This document shows, piece by piece, positions 1 through 6,611 of a DNA stretch of 64,000 nt; position 1 is the first letter of the stretch; each line of letters begins with the position of its first letter. The translations under genes were made by a program, and so were the position numbers. Below the pieces are notes generated by a model. It made no database searches, was not told the DNA's origin, and saw only the letters and a list, made by a program, of their open reading frames with translations. The DNA comes from Noviherbaspirillum cavernae (GTDB lineage Bacteria; Pseudomonadota; Gammaproteobacteria; Burkholderiales; Burkholderiaceae_D): assembly GCF_003590875.1 (NCBI RefSeq), contig NZ_QYUN01000002.1, positions 2,666,001-2,730,000 of the forward strand. The letters run 5' to 3'.

Positions 1-749
1 CTCTGTATGACGCGCCGGGCGACAAGATCGATATCGTGCCGTGCGGTTTCGACCCCGAGGAATTCGCCCCGCTGGCGGTCGATGCGCGCCAGCAATTGGG
101 ATTCGGCCAGGAAGATTTCATCGTGCTGCAGCTTGGGCGCATGGTGCCGCGCAAGGGTGTGGACAACGTGATCCGCGCGACAGCGATATTGCAGCAGCGT
201 TACGGAACGCCGGCGCAACTGGTAATCGTCGGCGGCAATACGGAATGCCCCGATCCGGTCATGACCCCGGAGCTGGGGCGGCTGATGGAACTGGCGCAAT
301 CGCTCGGCATCGCCGACAGCGTCAAGTTCACCGGGCAACGCGGACGCGACCAGTTGCGCTACTACTACAGCGCCGCCAACGTATTTTGCACCACGCCATG
401 GTACGAACCGTTTGGCATCACGCCGGTAGAGGCGATGGCATGCGGCACACCGGTGGTCGGCACGGCAGTCGGTGGTATCAAGACAACGGTGGTCGATGGT
501 GAAACCGGCTATCTCGTGCCGCCGAACGATCCCGATGCCCTGGCGGAACGACTGGCATGGCTGCAACGGCATCCGCATATGGCACAGCGCCTTGGCTGGG
601 CCGGCATGCGCCGCGCGTACCGGCAATACACATGGCGCAACGTCGCGTCCCGCATTTCCGACGTCTATGAAGCGGCAATCGAAGCGGCAACGCCATACGG
701 GACCGAAGCGCGCGTGGCGGCAGCCGGCGATGCGGGCTTGAGCGGTTGA
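1..749 (+). CDS. Glycosyltransferase family 4 (GT-B), C-terminal part, cut by window edge
   Basis: The reading frame is open to the left edge, so the true start lies outside; about 248 residues remain. The visible part is the C-terminal Rossmann domain of a GT4 retaining glycosyltransferase: the sugar-nucleotide-site opening LQLGRMVPRKGVDNVIRA, then the E-x7-E signature in EPFGITPVEAMACGTPVVG, where the acidic residues contact the donor nucleotide-sugar. By family knowledge it transfers a hexose from an NDP-sugar to a glycan or lipid acceptor on the cytoplasmic face. It is followed 51 bp later by an SDR and then GmhB- and heptosyltransferase-like genes on the same strand, which suggests a surface-glycan cluster. 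Donor and acceptor cannot be told from sequence. Confidence 0.9.
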   Translation, partial: LYDAPGDKIDIVPCGFDPEEFAPLAVDARQQLGFGQEDFIVLQLGRMVPRKGVDNVIRATAILQQRYGTPAQLVIVGGNTECPDPVMTPELGRLMELAQSLGIADSVKFTGQRGRDQLRYYYSAANVFCTTPWYEPFGITPVEAMACGTPVVGTAVGGIKTTVVDGETGYLVPPNDPDALAERLAWLQRHPHMAQRLGWAGMRRAYRQYTWRNVASRISDVYEAAIEAATPYGTEARVAAAGDAGLSG

Positions 750-800
750 TCAATTGCGCATGCCCGCCCTTTTCACGTTCTCTTTCTCGTGGAGGCTGAA

Positions 801-1547
801 ATGAACGCATCCGAAACAGCATCCGTTTCCGTCAAGTCCGAGGAACTGTCCGGCAAAGCCATTCTCGTCACCGGCGGCGCCAGCGGCCTGGGCGCCGCCC
901 TGTGTGAGGTGCTGTCCGACGCAGGCGCCCGCGTGATGGTGGCCGATCTCGATCACGACCGTGCCGTGCGCGTGGCCGATCGCTTGCACGCGGACGCCAT
1001 CGCGCTCGATGTGGGCGACCCCGCCGCTGCGGAGATGGCGGTCGAAGCAAGCGTGCGGCAATTCGGCAAGCTTGACGTGCTGATCAACAATGCCGGTGTG
1101 GACGTCACGTGCTCGCTGGAAGACCTGTCCATATCCGATTGGGAACGGGTGATCCGCACCAATCTGCACGGTCCCTTCCTGATGTCCAGGTTCGCCGCGC
1201 GGCGGATGCGACAGGCCGGCCATGGCCATATCGTCAACATCGCATCGACGGCGGCGAAGCGGGCATGGCCGAACGCGGCGGCCTACCATGCCAGCAAGTG
1301 GGGCCTGCTGGGCCTGTCGCACGCGCTGCATGCGGAATTGCGGCCTTTCAATATCAAGGTGACCGCCGTCATCGCGGGCGGCATGCGCACGCCCTTCCTG
1401 CTGGACAGGTTCCCCGACATCGATATCACCACCTTGCAGGAGCCGGCCAACGTCGCAAGAGCGGTGAAATCGGTGCTGACCTTGCCCGACGAAACGGTGA
1501 TTTCGGAAATCATGGTGCTGCCGATGCGCGAAACCTCATGGCCGTAG
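801..1547 (+). CDS. Short-chain dehydrogenase/reductase (SDR)
   Basis: A 248-residue classical SDR. The cofactor motif TGGASGLG is at residues 24-31, NNAG near 93, and the catalytic Y-x3-K appears as YHASK with a preceding conserved Ser in the NIAST stretch. The ATG at 801 is chosen because GGAGG lies about 5 bases upstream; a GTG at 789 would overlap that ribosome site. It sits inside a glycosyltransferase/heptose-type cluster, so a sugar or sugar-nucleotide substrate is possible, but SDR specificity cannot be read from the sequence. Confidence 0.88.
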   Translation: MNASETASVSVKSEELSGKAILVTGGASGLGAALCEVLSDAGARVMVADLDHDRAVRVADRLHADAIALDVGDPAAAEMAVEASVRQFGKLDVLINNAGVDVTCSLEDLSISDWERVIRTNLHGPFLMSRFAARRMRQAGHGHIVNIASTAAKRAWPNAAAYHASKWGLLGLSHALHAELRPFNIKVTAVIAGGMRTPFLLDRFPDIDITTLQEPANVARAVKSVLTLPDETVISEIMVLPMRETSWP

Positions 1548-1623
1548 GTTCCGTTGCCCGAACAAGTCATTGCAGCCGGCGTATTCACGCCACTTCGCAA
1601 GCCGCCATTCACAGCTCCGCACC

Positions 1624-2217
1624 ATGCGCGCAATCTTCCTCGACAAGGACGGCACTCTGATCGAGAACGTCCCCCACAACGTCAATCCGGAGCTGATCGC
1701 CCTGACATGGCTTGCCGGACCGGCACTGCAGCTCTTTCAGCAGATGGGCTATGCGCTCTTCGTGGTCAGCAATCAGCCCGGCATCGCGCATGGCTGCTTC
1801 ACCGAAGCGTCGCTGGAAACGGTGCGGCATCGTCTGGCCGAACTGCTGGCGCAATACGGCGTCAGCCTGAACGGCTTCTACTATTGCCCGCACAGCGCGG
1901 ATGGCATGGTCGCGCCTTATGCCACGCAATGCGCCTGCCGCAAACCGGAACCGGGCATGCTGCGCCGCGCAGCGCAGGAGCATGGCATCGACCTTGCGCG
2001 TTCATGGATGATCGGCGACATCCTCGACGACGTGGAGGCAGGCATGCGCGCCGGCTGCCGTACTGCATTGATCGACAATGGCAATGAAACGCACTGGCAT
2101 CTGTCCGCATTGCGCACACCGCATGTCATTGCGCCCGACCTGCATGCCGCCGCGCAGCGCATCGCGTTGCTGGATGAGGTCGCCGCAGGCCGGCGACGGG
2201 AGGCCGGCGGATCATGA
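1624..2217 (+). CDS. HAD-IIIA phosphatase, GmhB-like (D,D-heptose 1,7-bisphosphate phosphatase family)
   Basis: A 197-residue HAD phosphatase. Motif I is FLDKDGT with nucleophile D7 and acid/base D9; the zinc-binding loop typical of GmhB is present as C88-x-H90 ... C103-x-C105; RKPEPGM and GDILDDVEAG give motifs III and IV. GmhB removes the C7 phosphate of D-glycero-D-manno-heptose 1,7-bisphosphate on the way to ADP-heptose. The ATG at 1624 starts directly before the conserved first beta strand; an upstream TTG at 1570 adds 18 unconserved residues. The stop overlaps the ATG of the next gene (ATGA), so the two are translationally coupled. It could be a cluster-specific paralogue rather than the housekeeping gmhB. 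Confidence 0.85.
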   Translation: MRAIFLDKDGTLIENVPHNVNPELIALTWLAGPALQLFQQMGYALFVVSNQPGIAHGCFTEASLETVRHRLAELLAQYGVSLNGFYYCPHSADGMVAPYATQCACRKPEPGMLRRAAQEHGIDLARSWMIGDILDDVEAGMRAGCRTALIDNGNETHWHLSALRTPHVIAPDLHAAAQRIALLDEVAAGRRREAGGS

Positions 2218-3374
2218 CGACAAGCGGCTGGCAGCGTGCGACGAACCTGCTCTGCGTTCGCCTCGACTACCTCGGCGACGTGCTGATGATGACGCCGGCG
2301 ATACGCGCGCTGAAGCGCGCCCACCCCGACCGCCATGTCACCCTGCTGACCTCGTCCTGCGGCGCGGCGATTGCCTCCCTTGTTCCGGAAATCGACGACA
2401 CGATCGAATACGCCGCGCCATGGATGAAGGGCAGCGAAGCGCACACGCCCGAGATCGACTTCGCCATGATCGCGTCGCTGCGCGCGCGCCACTTCGATGG
2501 TGCAGTCGTCTTCACGACCTACAGCCAGAGCGCGCTGCCGGCTGCGATGCTGTGCTACCACGCCGGCATCCCGTTGCGGCTCGCGCATTGCCGCGAGAAT
2601 CCGTACTTCCTGCTGACCGACTGGGTCGCGGAAACGGAACCGCGCGAGCGTGTCAGACACGAGGTCCGCCGCCAGCTCGATCTCGTGGCAAGCATCGATT
2701 GCCGCACGGACGATGAGCGGCTGTCGCTGCGCGTGCCGGCTGTGGAATTGGCATGGGCGCGAAGCCGGCTGCACGCGCTCGGCATCGATGCGGCGCAGCC
2801 ATGGATTCTTCTGCACCCGGGCGCGAGCGCGCCATCGCGACGCTACCCGCCCGAACTGTGGCGCGAGGCGGCGCAACAGCTGGCAAGGCGCACCGGCTAT
2901 CCGCTGATCTTCACCGGCGCGGCGGATGAGGCGGCGCTGGTGGAACAGATCAGGCAAGGTGTCCCCGCTGCGCATTCGCTGGCAGGCATGCTCAACCTCG
3001 ACAGGCTCGCAGCCTGCATCGCACTGGCTCGCCTTGCGATCGCCAACAACACCGGACCGGCGCATATCGCGGCGGCCGTCGGCACGCCGGTCGTCGATCT
3101 CTATGCATTGACCAATCCGCAGCACACACCATGGCAAGTCGCAAACCGCGTGCTGTTTCATGACGTGCCCTGCCGCTTTTGCTACAAGAGCGTCTGTCCG
3201 CAGGGGCATCAGCATTGCCTGACGAAAGTCGAGCCGCACACCGTAGCCGACGCCGCCATCGAGTTATTGCAAATGGAGGATGACCATATGCCGGAATCCG
3301 TCGGCGTCCTCGCAATCCAGCCCGATATGAATTCACTGCACGTCGTTGCCGGCGACCCGATCCAGTGGAAGTAG
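2214..3374 (+). CDS. Glycosyltransferase family 9 (heptosyltransferase family)
   Basis: A 386-residue GT9 protein. The N-terminal VRLDYLGDVLMMTPAIRAL is the typical heptosyltransferase opening; LHPGASAPSRRYP and NNTGPAHIAAAVGTPVVDLY form the ADP-heptose-binding C-terminal lobe. A Cys-rich tail (PCRFCYKSVCPQGHQHCL) is shared with many WaaF/RfaF-like enzymes. It transfers a heptose-type sugar to lipid A-core or another glycan. Its start overlaps the GmhB-like gene by 4 bp, so phosphatase and transferase are probably made together. The last 30 codons contain a candidate activator site for the downstream sigma-54 promoter. Confidence 0.9.
   Translation: MTTSGWQRATNLLCVRLDYLGDVLMMTPAIRALKRAHPDRHVTLLTSSCGAAIASLVPEIDDTIEYAAPWMKGSEAHTPEIDFAMIASLRARHFDGAVVFTTYSQSALPAAMLCYHAGIPLRLAHCRENPYFLLTDWVAETEPRERVRHEVRRQLDLVASIDCRTDDERLSLRVPAVELAWARSRLHALGIDAAQPWILLHPGASAPSRRYPPELWREAAQQLARRTGYPLIFTGAADEAALVEQIRQGVPAAHSLAGMLNLDRLAACIALARLAIANNTGPAHIAAAVGTPVVDLYALTNPQHTPWQVANRVLFHDVPCRFCYKSVCPQGHQHCLTKVEPHTVADAAIELLQMEDDHMPESVGVLAIQPDMNSLHVVAGDPIQWK
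3341..3357. promoter_or_regulatory. Candidate activator dyad upstream of the hemerythrin sigma-54 promoter
   Basis: CGTCGT-N5-GCGACC lies 58 bp upstream of the -24 GG of the promoter at 3414. Its halves match the dyad TGTCGC-N5-GCGACA found at the same spacing before the DUF6496-like gene. It is inside the 3' end of the GT9 gene. Inference from pattern and spacing only. Confidence 0.4.
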
Positions 3375-3413
3375 TTGACCCCGAGCAAACGGCAAGAATC
3401 GCTTTCCATTTCC

Positions 3414-3429
3414 TGGCACGGCGTTTGCG
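3414..3429 (+). promoter_or_regulatory. Sigma-54 (-24/-12) promoter of the hemerythrin gene
   Basis: TGGCACG-GCGT-TTGCG matches the sigma-54 consensus TGGCACG-N4-TTGCW at all but the last base, with the required GG-N10-GC spacing (GG 3415-3416, GC 3427-3428). Transcription would start near 3440, leaving a short leader with AAAGGAG before the ATG at 3468. Two sigma-54 activator genes lie 5-9 kb downstream. Confidence 0.8.
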
Positions 3430-3467
3430 GTGGATCGATATGCACATGTCGGCAAAAGGAGAAAATC

Positions 3468-4067
3468 ATGTCACGCAATGCAGATACCAGGACATCTTCC
3501 CGCACCACTCCGAAGACAGCCCCCAAAGGCGCCCACCATGCATCCGGACACGACGTTCTCGACCTTCTTTCCGAAGATCACAAGAACGTACGAAAAATGT
3601 TCGATCAGTTCGAAAAGATGAAGGAAAGCGAGAAGGCGGATGGAGAAATGAAGCAATCGCTGATTGAACACGCATGCGCGGAACTCACGATCCATGCCCA
3701 GGTGGAAGAGGAAATTTTCTACCCGGCCATGCGCAATGCGATCGACGATATGGCTATGCTGGACGAAGCAGAAGTCGAGCATGCTGCGGCCAAACAACTG
3801 ATCACCGAACTATCGTCGATGCAGCCGGACGATGCGTTGTATGACGCCAAATTCACAGTGCTTGGCGAATACATAAAGCATCACATCGACGAAGAGGAAA
3901 AGGAGATGTTCAAGAAGGCGCGCAAATCGGATGCAGACTTGATGACGCTGGCCGATCAAGTACAGCATCGCAAGGATGAATTGCGCGAAGAGATGGGAAT
4001 ATCCCCGATGGATGAAGAGGGCGGAAAGAAGGCGTCCCGCATGACGAAAGGCAAGCAAGTGCATTGA
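3468..4067 (+). CDS. Hemerythrin HHE-domain protein
   Basis: A 199-residue cytoplasmic protein. Residues about 28-150 form an HHE cation-binding four-helix domain; likely di-iron ligands are H38, H76, E80, H105, H138/H139 and E143, in the spacing usual for bacterial hemerythrins. A basic, polar N-terminus (1-27) and a Lys-rich tail flank it. Such proteins bind O2, or act in NO, peroxide or iron handling during stress; which one cannot be told. The ATG at 3468 has AAAGGAG 7 bases upstream. A sigma-54 promoter lies 40-55 bp upstream, tying it to the regulators at 6.6-12.7 kb. Confidence 0.9.
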   Translation: MSRNADTRTSSRTTPKTAPKGAHHASGHDVLDLLSEDHKNVRKMFDQFEKMKESEKADGEMKQSLIEHACAELTIHAQVEEEIFYPAMRNAIDDMAMLDEAEVEHAAAKQLITELSSMQPDDALYDAKFTVLGEYIKHHIDEEEKEMFKKARKSDADLMTLADQVQHRKDELREEMGISPMDEEGGKKASRMTKGKQVH

Positions 4068-4122
4068 CCGGTTCGATGTTGCCGTCATGGTGCCGGTCCT
4101 GACCGGCGCCACGACACACTAA

Positions 4123-4311
4123 GAGCGTCTAACAAAATGAAACGAAGCGGTTCTGAGTAGGCGCGCCGCCGCAGACAGTACGACTGTACGGCAAGGGCGA
4201 AGCAGGGAATTCGCAAAGCATGCTTTGCGCCTGCGTAGCAGCCTTGGCTTGCCAGCCAAGGTGCGCCCTGCAAGGGGCGCAACACCCTCAGAATCATTTT
4301 GTTAGACGCTC
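4123..4311. mobile_element. MITE-like element with 18-bp perfect terminal inverted repeats
   Basis: GAGCGTCTAACAAAATGA at 4123-4140 is repeated exactly as its reverse complement at 4294-4311, and the trinucleotide TAA flanks both ends (4120-4122 and 4312-4314), as a 3-bp target duplication would. The 189-bp interior has no coding capacity but is packed with hairpins: ACAGT-acg-ACTGT (4175-4187), an 18-bp palindrome (4212-4229), CCTTGGCT-N4-AGCCAAGG (4242-4261) and GCGCCC/GGGCGC (4263-4280). This is the make-up of a non-autonomous miniature element, perhaps mobilised by an IS5-type transposase with TNA targets (inference). No second copy is seen in the window. Confidence 0.75.
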
Positions 4312-4340
4312 TAAAGACATGAAATACAGAAAGGCTCTAC

Positions 4341-4760
4341 GTGCCCCCAACTACCGGGAACAACAGCATCGATGACAATGCAGGCCATGCGGTGGATATT
4401 CTCGCGTTTATCGATGCCCGGAATATCCCGTTTCATCATTTCAAGACGTCATACCGCCTGGTGCCCGCACCGGGCGACGAAAGGCGCTATGCATACCTGC
4501 ACGAAACCCTGAAGCGCACGCAAAAAGCCGGCATCGCCTGTGTCACCATCGAAGCGAAGCTGCATCTGGCCGCGCTGGTGCTGTGTGGCGCGGCACTGGT
4601 GCTGAACACCTTGCATTGGGCAGGCGAGCCTGATTGTCCGGGTACCCGAGATGCTGCGGCAGAACGCGCCGGATCGGGAAGGGACGCTCGGATGGCCACG
4701 CGAGCGGCGTGCGGTGCATCGGCTTGCGGCAGACCGCGCAGACGCTCGCGCAGGCATTGA
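4341..4760 (+). pseudogene. Remnant of a Ku-type DNA end-binding protein gene
   Basis: From about residue 17 the translation reads like the middle of a bacterial Ku: VDILAFIDARNIPFHHF, then TSYRLVPAPGDERRYAYLHE and LHLAALVLCGAALVLNTLHWA, matching remembered Ku core motifs (around residues 90-170 of a roughly 280-residue protein). The whole N-terminal third is absent, and after LHWAGE the frame becomes Arg/Ala-rich with no resemblance to Ku. The truncated end abuts the MITE-like element. No ligD or second Ku piece is visible. I read it as a decayed NHEJ gene; the homology call is from memory. Confidence 0.55.
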
Positions 4761-4806
4761 ACACGGCGACGCAATGAGCGCTGAAGGCAAGGCTTACGAC
4801 GCTTGC

Positions 4807-5316
4807 TTACGACGCTTGCTTCTCCCGCTTGATCACGCTGATCTCTCCATCCGCCTCCAGATAGACGGCCTTGACCTCCTGGATGGAGTCCACGCCATGC
4901 TCCCGCAACTTCGTCCACAGCTCTTCGTCGCTGATCCATTCCCTGCGCAGATTGCGTTTCAGGATGCGGCCATCCTTGATCAGATGCATTGCCGGCGGTT
5001 CGGCAAAGCGGCGAACTCCATCGAAGCGAAAACTCAGCCAGTCAAGCAGGAGATTCCATGCGATCAGCGTCGACACCAGCACCATGCCGTCGCTGATAGA
5101 GGTGTACTCGCCTGCCATCGCGTTCTGCGCAGCATCGGCGACGATGAACAGAACCAGGAGGTCGGCGATACCTACCGCCCCCACGTCGCGCCGTACCACA
5201 AAGCGGAAAACGAGGAACAGGAACCAGTACATCGCGCTGCCGCGAATCACCAGCTCCAGCGCGGGTACGGTGAACCCGAATAGTCCCGCCCACTCGATCG
5301 AAAGAAGATTGTCCAT
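4807..5316 (-). CDS. DUF421 / YetF-like membrane protein
   Basis: A 169-residue protein with about three N-terminal membrane segments (for instance AMYWFLFLVFRFVVRR and the segment ending NLLLDWLSFRF), then the soluble DUF421 domain whose signature is LIKDGRILKRNLRREWISDEEL and ends VKAVYLEADGEISVIKRE. The role of the family is not firmly established; members are linked to stress and spore-envelope functions. It starts 78 bp after the PRC-barrel gene on the same strand, so it is probably the second gene of that sigma-54-dependent operon. A 13-bp tandem duplication (4793-4818) overlaps the stop codon. Confidence 0.85.
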   Translation of the reverse strand: MDNLLSIEWAGLFGFTVPALELVIRGSAMYWFLFLVFRFVVRRDVGAVGIADLLVLFIVADAAQNAMAGEYTSISDGMVLVSTLIAWNLLLDWLSFRFDGVRRFAEPPAMHLIKDGRILKRNLRREWISDEELWTKLREHGVDSIQEVKAVYLEADGEISVIKREKQAS

Positions 5317-5394
5317 GCTGGAGCCCCGTCAAGAACATGCGCCCCTTTCGAATCGCATCATCCATCACGGCGGATAGCAATGACGACGCAGGGA

Positions 5395-5970
5395 TCAGCG
5401 CCCGCCCTCGCCGCGCGAACTCGCCCCCTTTGCTCCGCTCGTGCCGGCTGCACTGTTTGCACCGGCATTCGGAGAAATGCCGTTGCGCGGCGTCTGCCCC
5501 ACCATGCTGTCCCAGTAGCGATCGACTTCGGCACTCCACGTCTGATCCGCCATGTCGGGCCAGTGCCGGCGGTCGAAACCGGGCGCCTTGCCGACCGTCG
5601 CACGATCCGCGCGCAGTACATAGGATTTGCCGTCGTCGCTCGGCGCCAGCGCCTTCCATGGCAGCGCATGGTATTTGCCGCCGGCTCCCATGACGCCGCC
5701 AAAGCTCACAACCAGATAGGCGATCTCTCCGCGGTCGCTGTCCAGCACGAGATCCCTGACCTCGCCCAGTTTCTTGTCCTGCGCATCCTTGACATCGGCG
5801 CCGATGATTTTGCTGGCGCGATAGACACGCTGATTCCGCTCCGGCTCGGGAGCCTGCTGCAGCGCCTGACGATCCGCTCGCGTGTCCTGCGAACGCGTCT
5901 GCGCCCCGACGGGCGTCCACGCCGGCATGACAAGCGCGAGCAGAAACAGCATCCGGCAGAACCTGGGCAT
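5395..5970 (-). CDS. Secreted PRC-barrel domain protein
   Basis: A 191-residue protein. An N-terminal signal peptide (MLFLLALVMPAWTPVGAQ) is followed by a PRC-barrel at about residues 46-128, with YRASKIIGADVKDAQDKKLG and VRDLVLDSDRGEIAYLVVSF as hallmark strands. The C-terminus is Ala/Gly/Ser-rich and disordered. The ATG at 5970 is preferred over the one at 5982 because GGAG lies 7 bases before it. PRC-barrel proteins of this secreted type are common in stress islands but have no settled biochemical role. A consensus sigma-54 promoter lies at 6008-6023; DUF421 follows in the same direction. Confidence 0.87.
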   Translation of the reverse strand: MPRFCRMLFLLALVMPAWTPVGAQTRSQDTRADRQALQQAPEPERNQRVYRASKIIGADVKDAQDKKLGEVRDLVLDSDRGEIAYLVVSFGGVMGAGGKYHALPWKALAPSDDGKSYVLRADRATVGKAPGFDRRHWPDMADQTWSAEVDRYWDSMVGQTPRNGISPNAGANSAAGTSGAKGASSRGEGGR

Positions 5971-6007
5971 TTGCGACTCCATGCTTGCAACGCACTGTGG
6001 GGAAGCG

Positions 6008-6023
6008 TGCAAACCTCGTGCCA
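6008..6023 (-). promoter_or_regulatory. Sigma-54 (-24/-12) promoter of the PRC-barrel/DUF421 operon
   Basis: On the minus strand TGGCACG-AGGT-TTGCA matches the sigma-54 consensus at every defined position, with GG (6022-6021) and GC (6010-6009) separated by exactly 10 bases. The predicted start near 5997 leaves a leader of about 25 nt before the ATG at 5970. Confidence 0.85.
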
Positions 6024-6191
6024 ATCGAATGCACTGTGGAATACGCGGCGCATCCATCCGCGCGCGCACCGCGTCGCGTTTTCTGCCGGGAAAAAGAAAG
6101 GCGGCTTGTCTGCACAGCGTGTCTTTCCGGTACGTTTCCTGCATGGGAAACCATAGTCCACAGCATCGCGCAATGCCGGAGCATGTGCGCT

Positions 6192-6208
6192 TGTCGCCGG
6201 ATGCGGCA
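6192..6208. promoter_or_regulatory. Candidate activator dyad upstream of the PRC-barrel operon
   Basis: TGTCGC-N5-GCGGCA, one base off a perfect dyad, 170 bp upstream of the -24 element at 6022. This is within the usual range of sigma-54 enhancer sites and matches the sites at 14127 and 3341. Confidence 0.45.
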
Positions 6209-6593
6209 TCGGTCGTGATTTGCATTCCTTGCCGCCTTCCTTGCAGAACTTGCAATGATGTAAAAACCGGTAGAAAGATGTAATCGTTACCAGTATCGCG
6301 ATTGCTGGATTGAATGAATGGATCGCAGAACACTTTCCGCGCGCATCGGCCGCAGACGTTGGCCGACATGGAGCGGAGGACGCGGACGACAACAGCAATC
6401 ATGCAACTGAAGGGAAATCCAGGGAAAGAAAATTTATCCGGATTCACACACTTTATTGTCAGGCATCAAGGCTGCGGACTGCGGCATGTGGCGTCCTTGA
6501 AGTCGCAAGTATGTGTCGCCGGCACAGCCTGTCCTCCGGCTTGAACCCGCCATCCGCCGCAGCAATGAATCCGGTGCAAGGCGCGAATGGGAG

Positions 6594-6609
6594 TACTCAG
6601 TACTGAGTA
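6594..6609. promoter_or_regulatory. 16-bp perfect palindrome just upstream of the kinase start
   Basis: TACTCAGT followed at once by ACTGAGTA, ending 2 bases before the ATG at 6612. It could be an operator, or an mRNA hairpin covering the initiation region. No binding protein is known to me. Confidence 0.5.
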
Positions 6610-6611
6610 AC

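Larger units (their letters stand above)
6024..6611. other. Regulatory region between the PRC-barrel operon and the histidine kinase gene
   Basis: No convincing gene. It holds a candidate activator dyad at 6192-6208, a GTAA-tcg-TTAC dyad near 6276, a weak plus-strand sigma-54-like match (AGGCATC-N4-CTGCG, 6461-6476, correct GG-N10-GC spacing but few consensus bases), and a 16-bp perfect palindrome directly before the kinase ATG. The two transcription units diverge from it. Confidence 0.5.

Noticed and set aside
1917..3239. A 440-codon minus-strand open frame opposite the GmhB-like and GT9 genes
   Set aside because: Arg/His-rich shadow composition, no domain, no ribosome site; the plus-strand genes have clear catalytic motifs.
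4793..4818. 13-bp sequence repeated twice in tandem at the DUF421 stop codon
   Set aside because: Two copies only; likely replication slippage with no functional sign.
6461..6476. Sigma-54-like match upstream of the hybrid kinase
   Set aside because: GG-N10-GC spacing holds but only a few consensus bases match, so it is not listed as a promoter.
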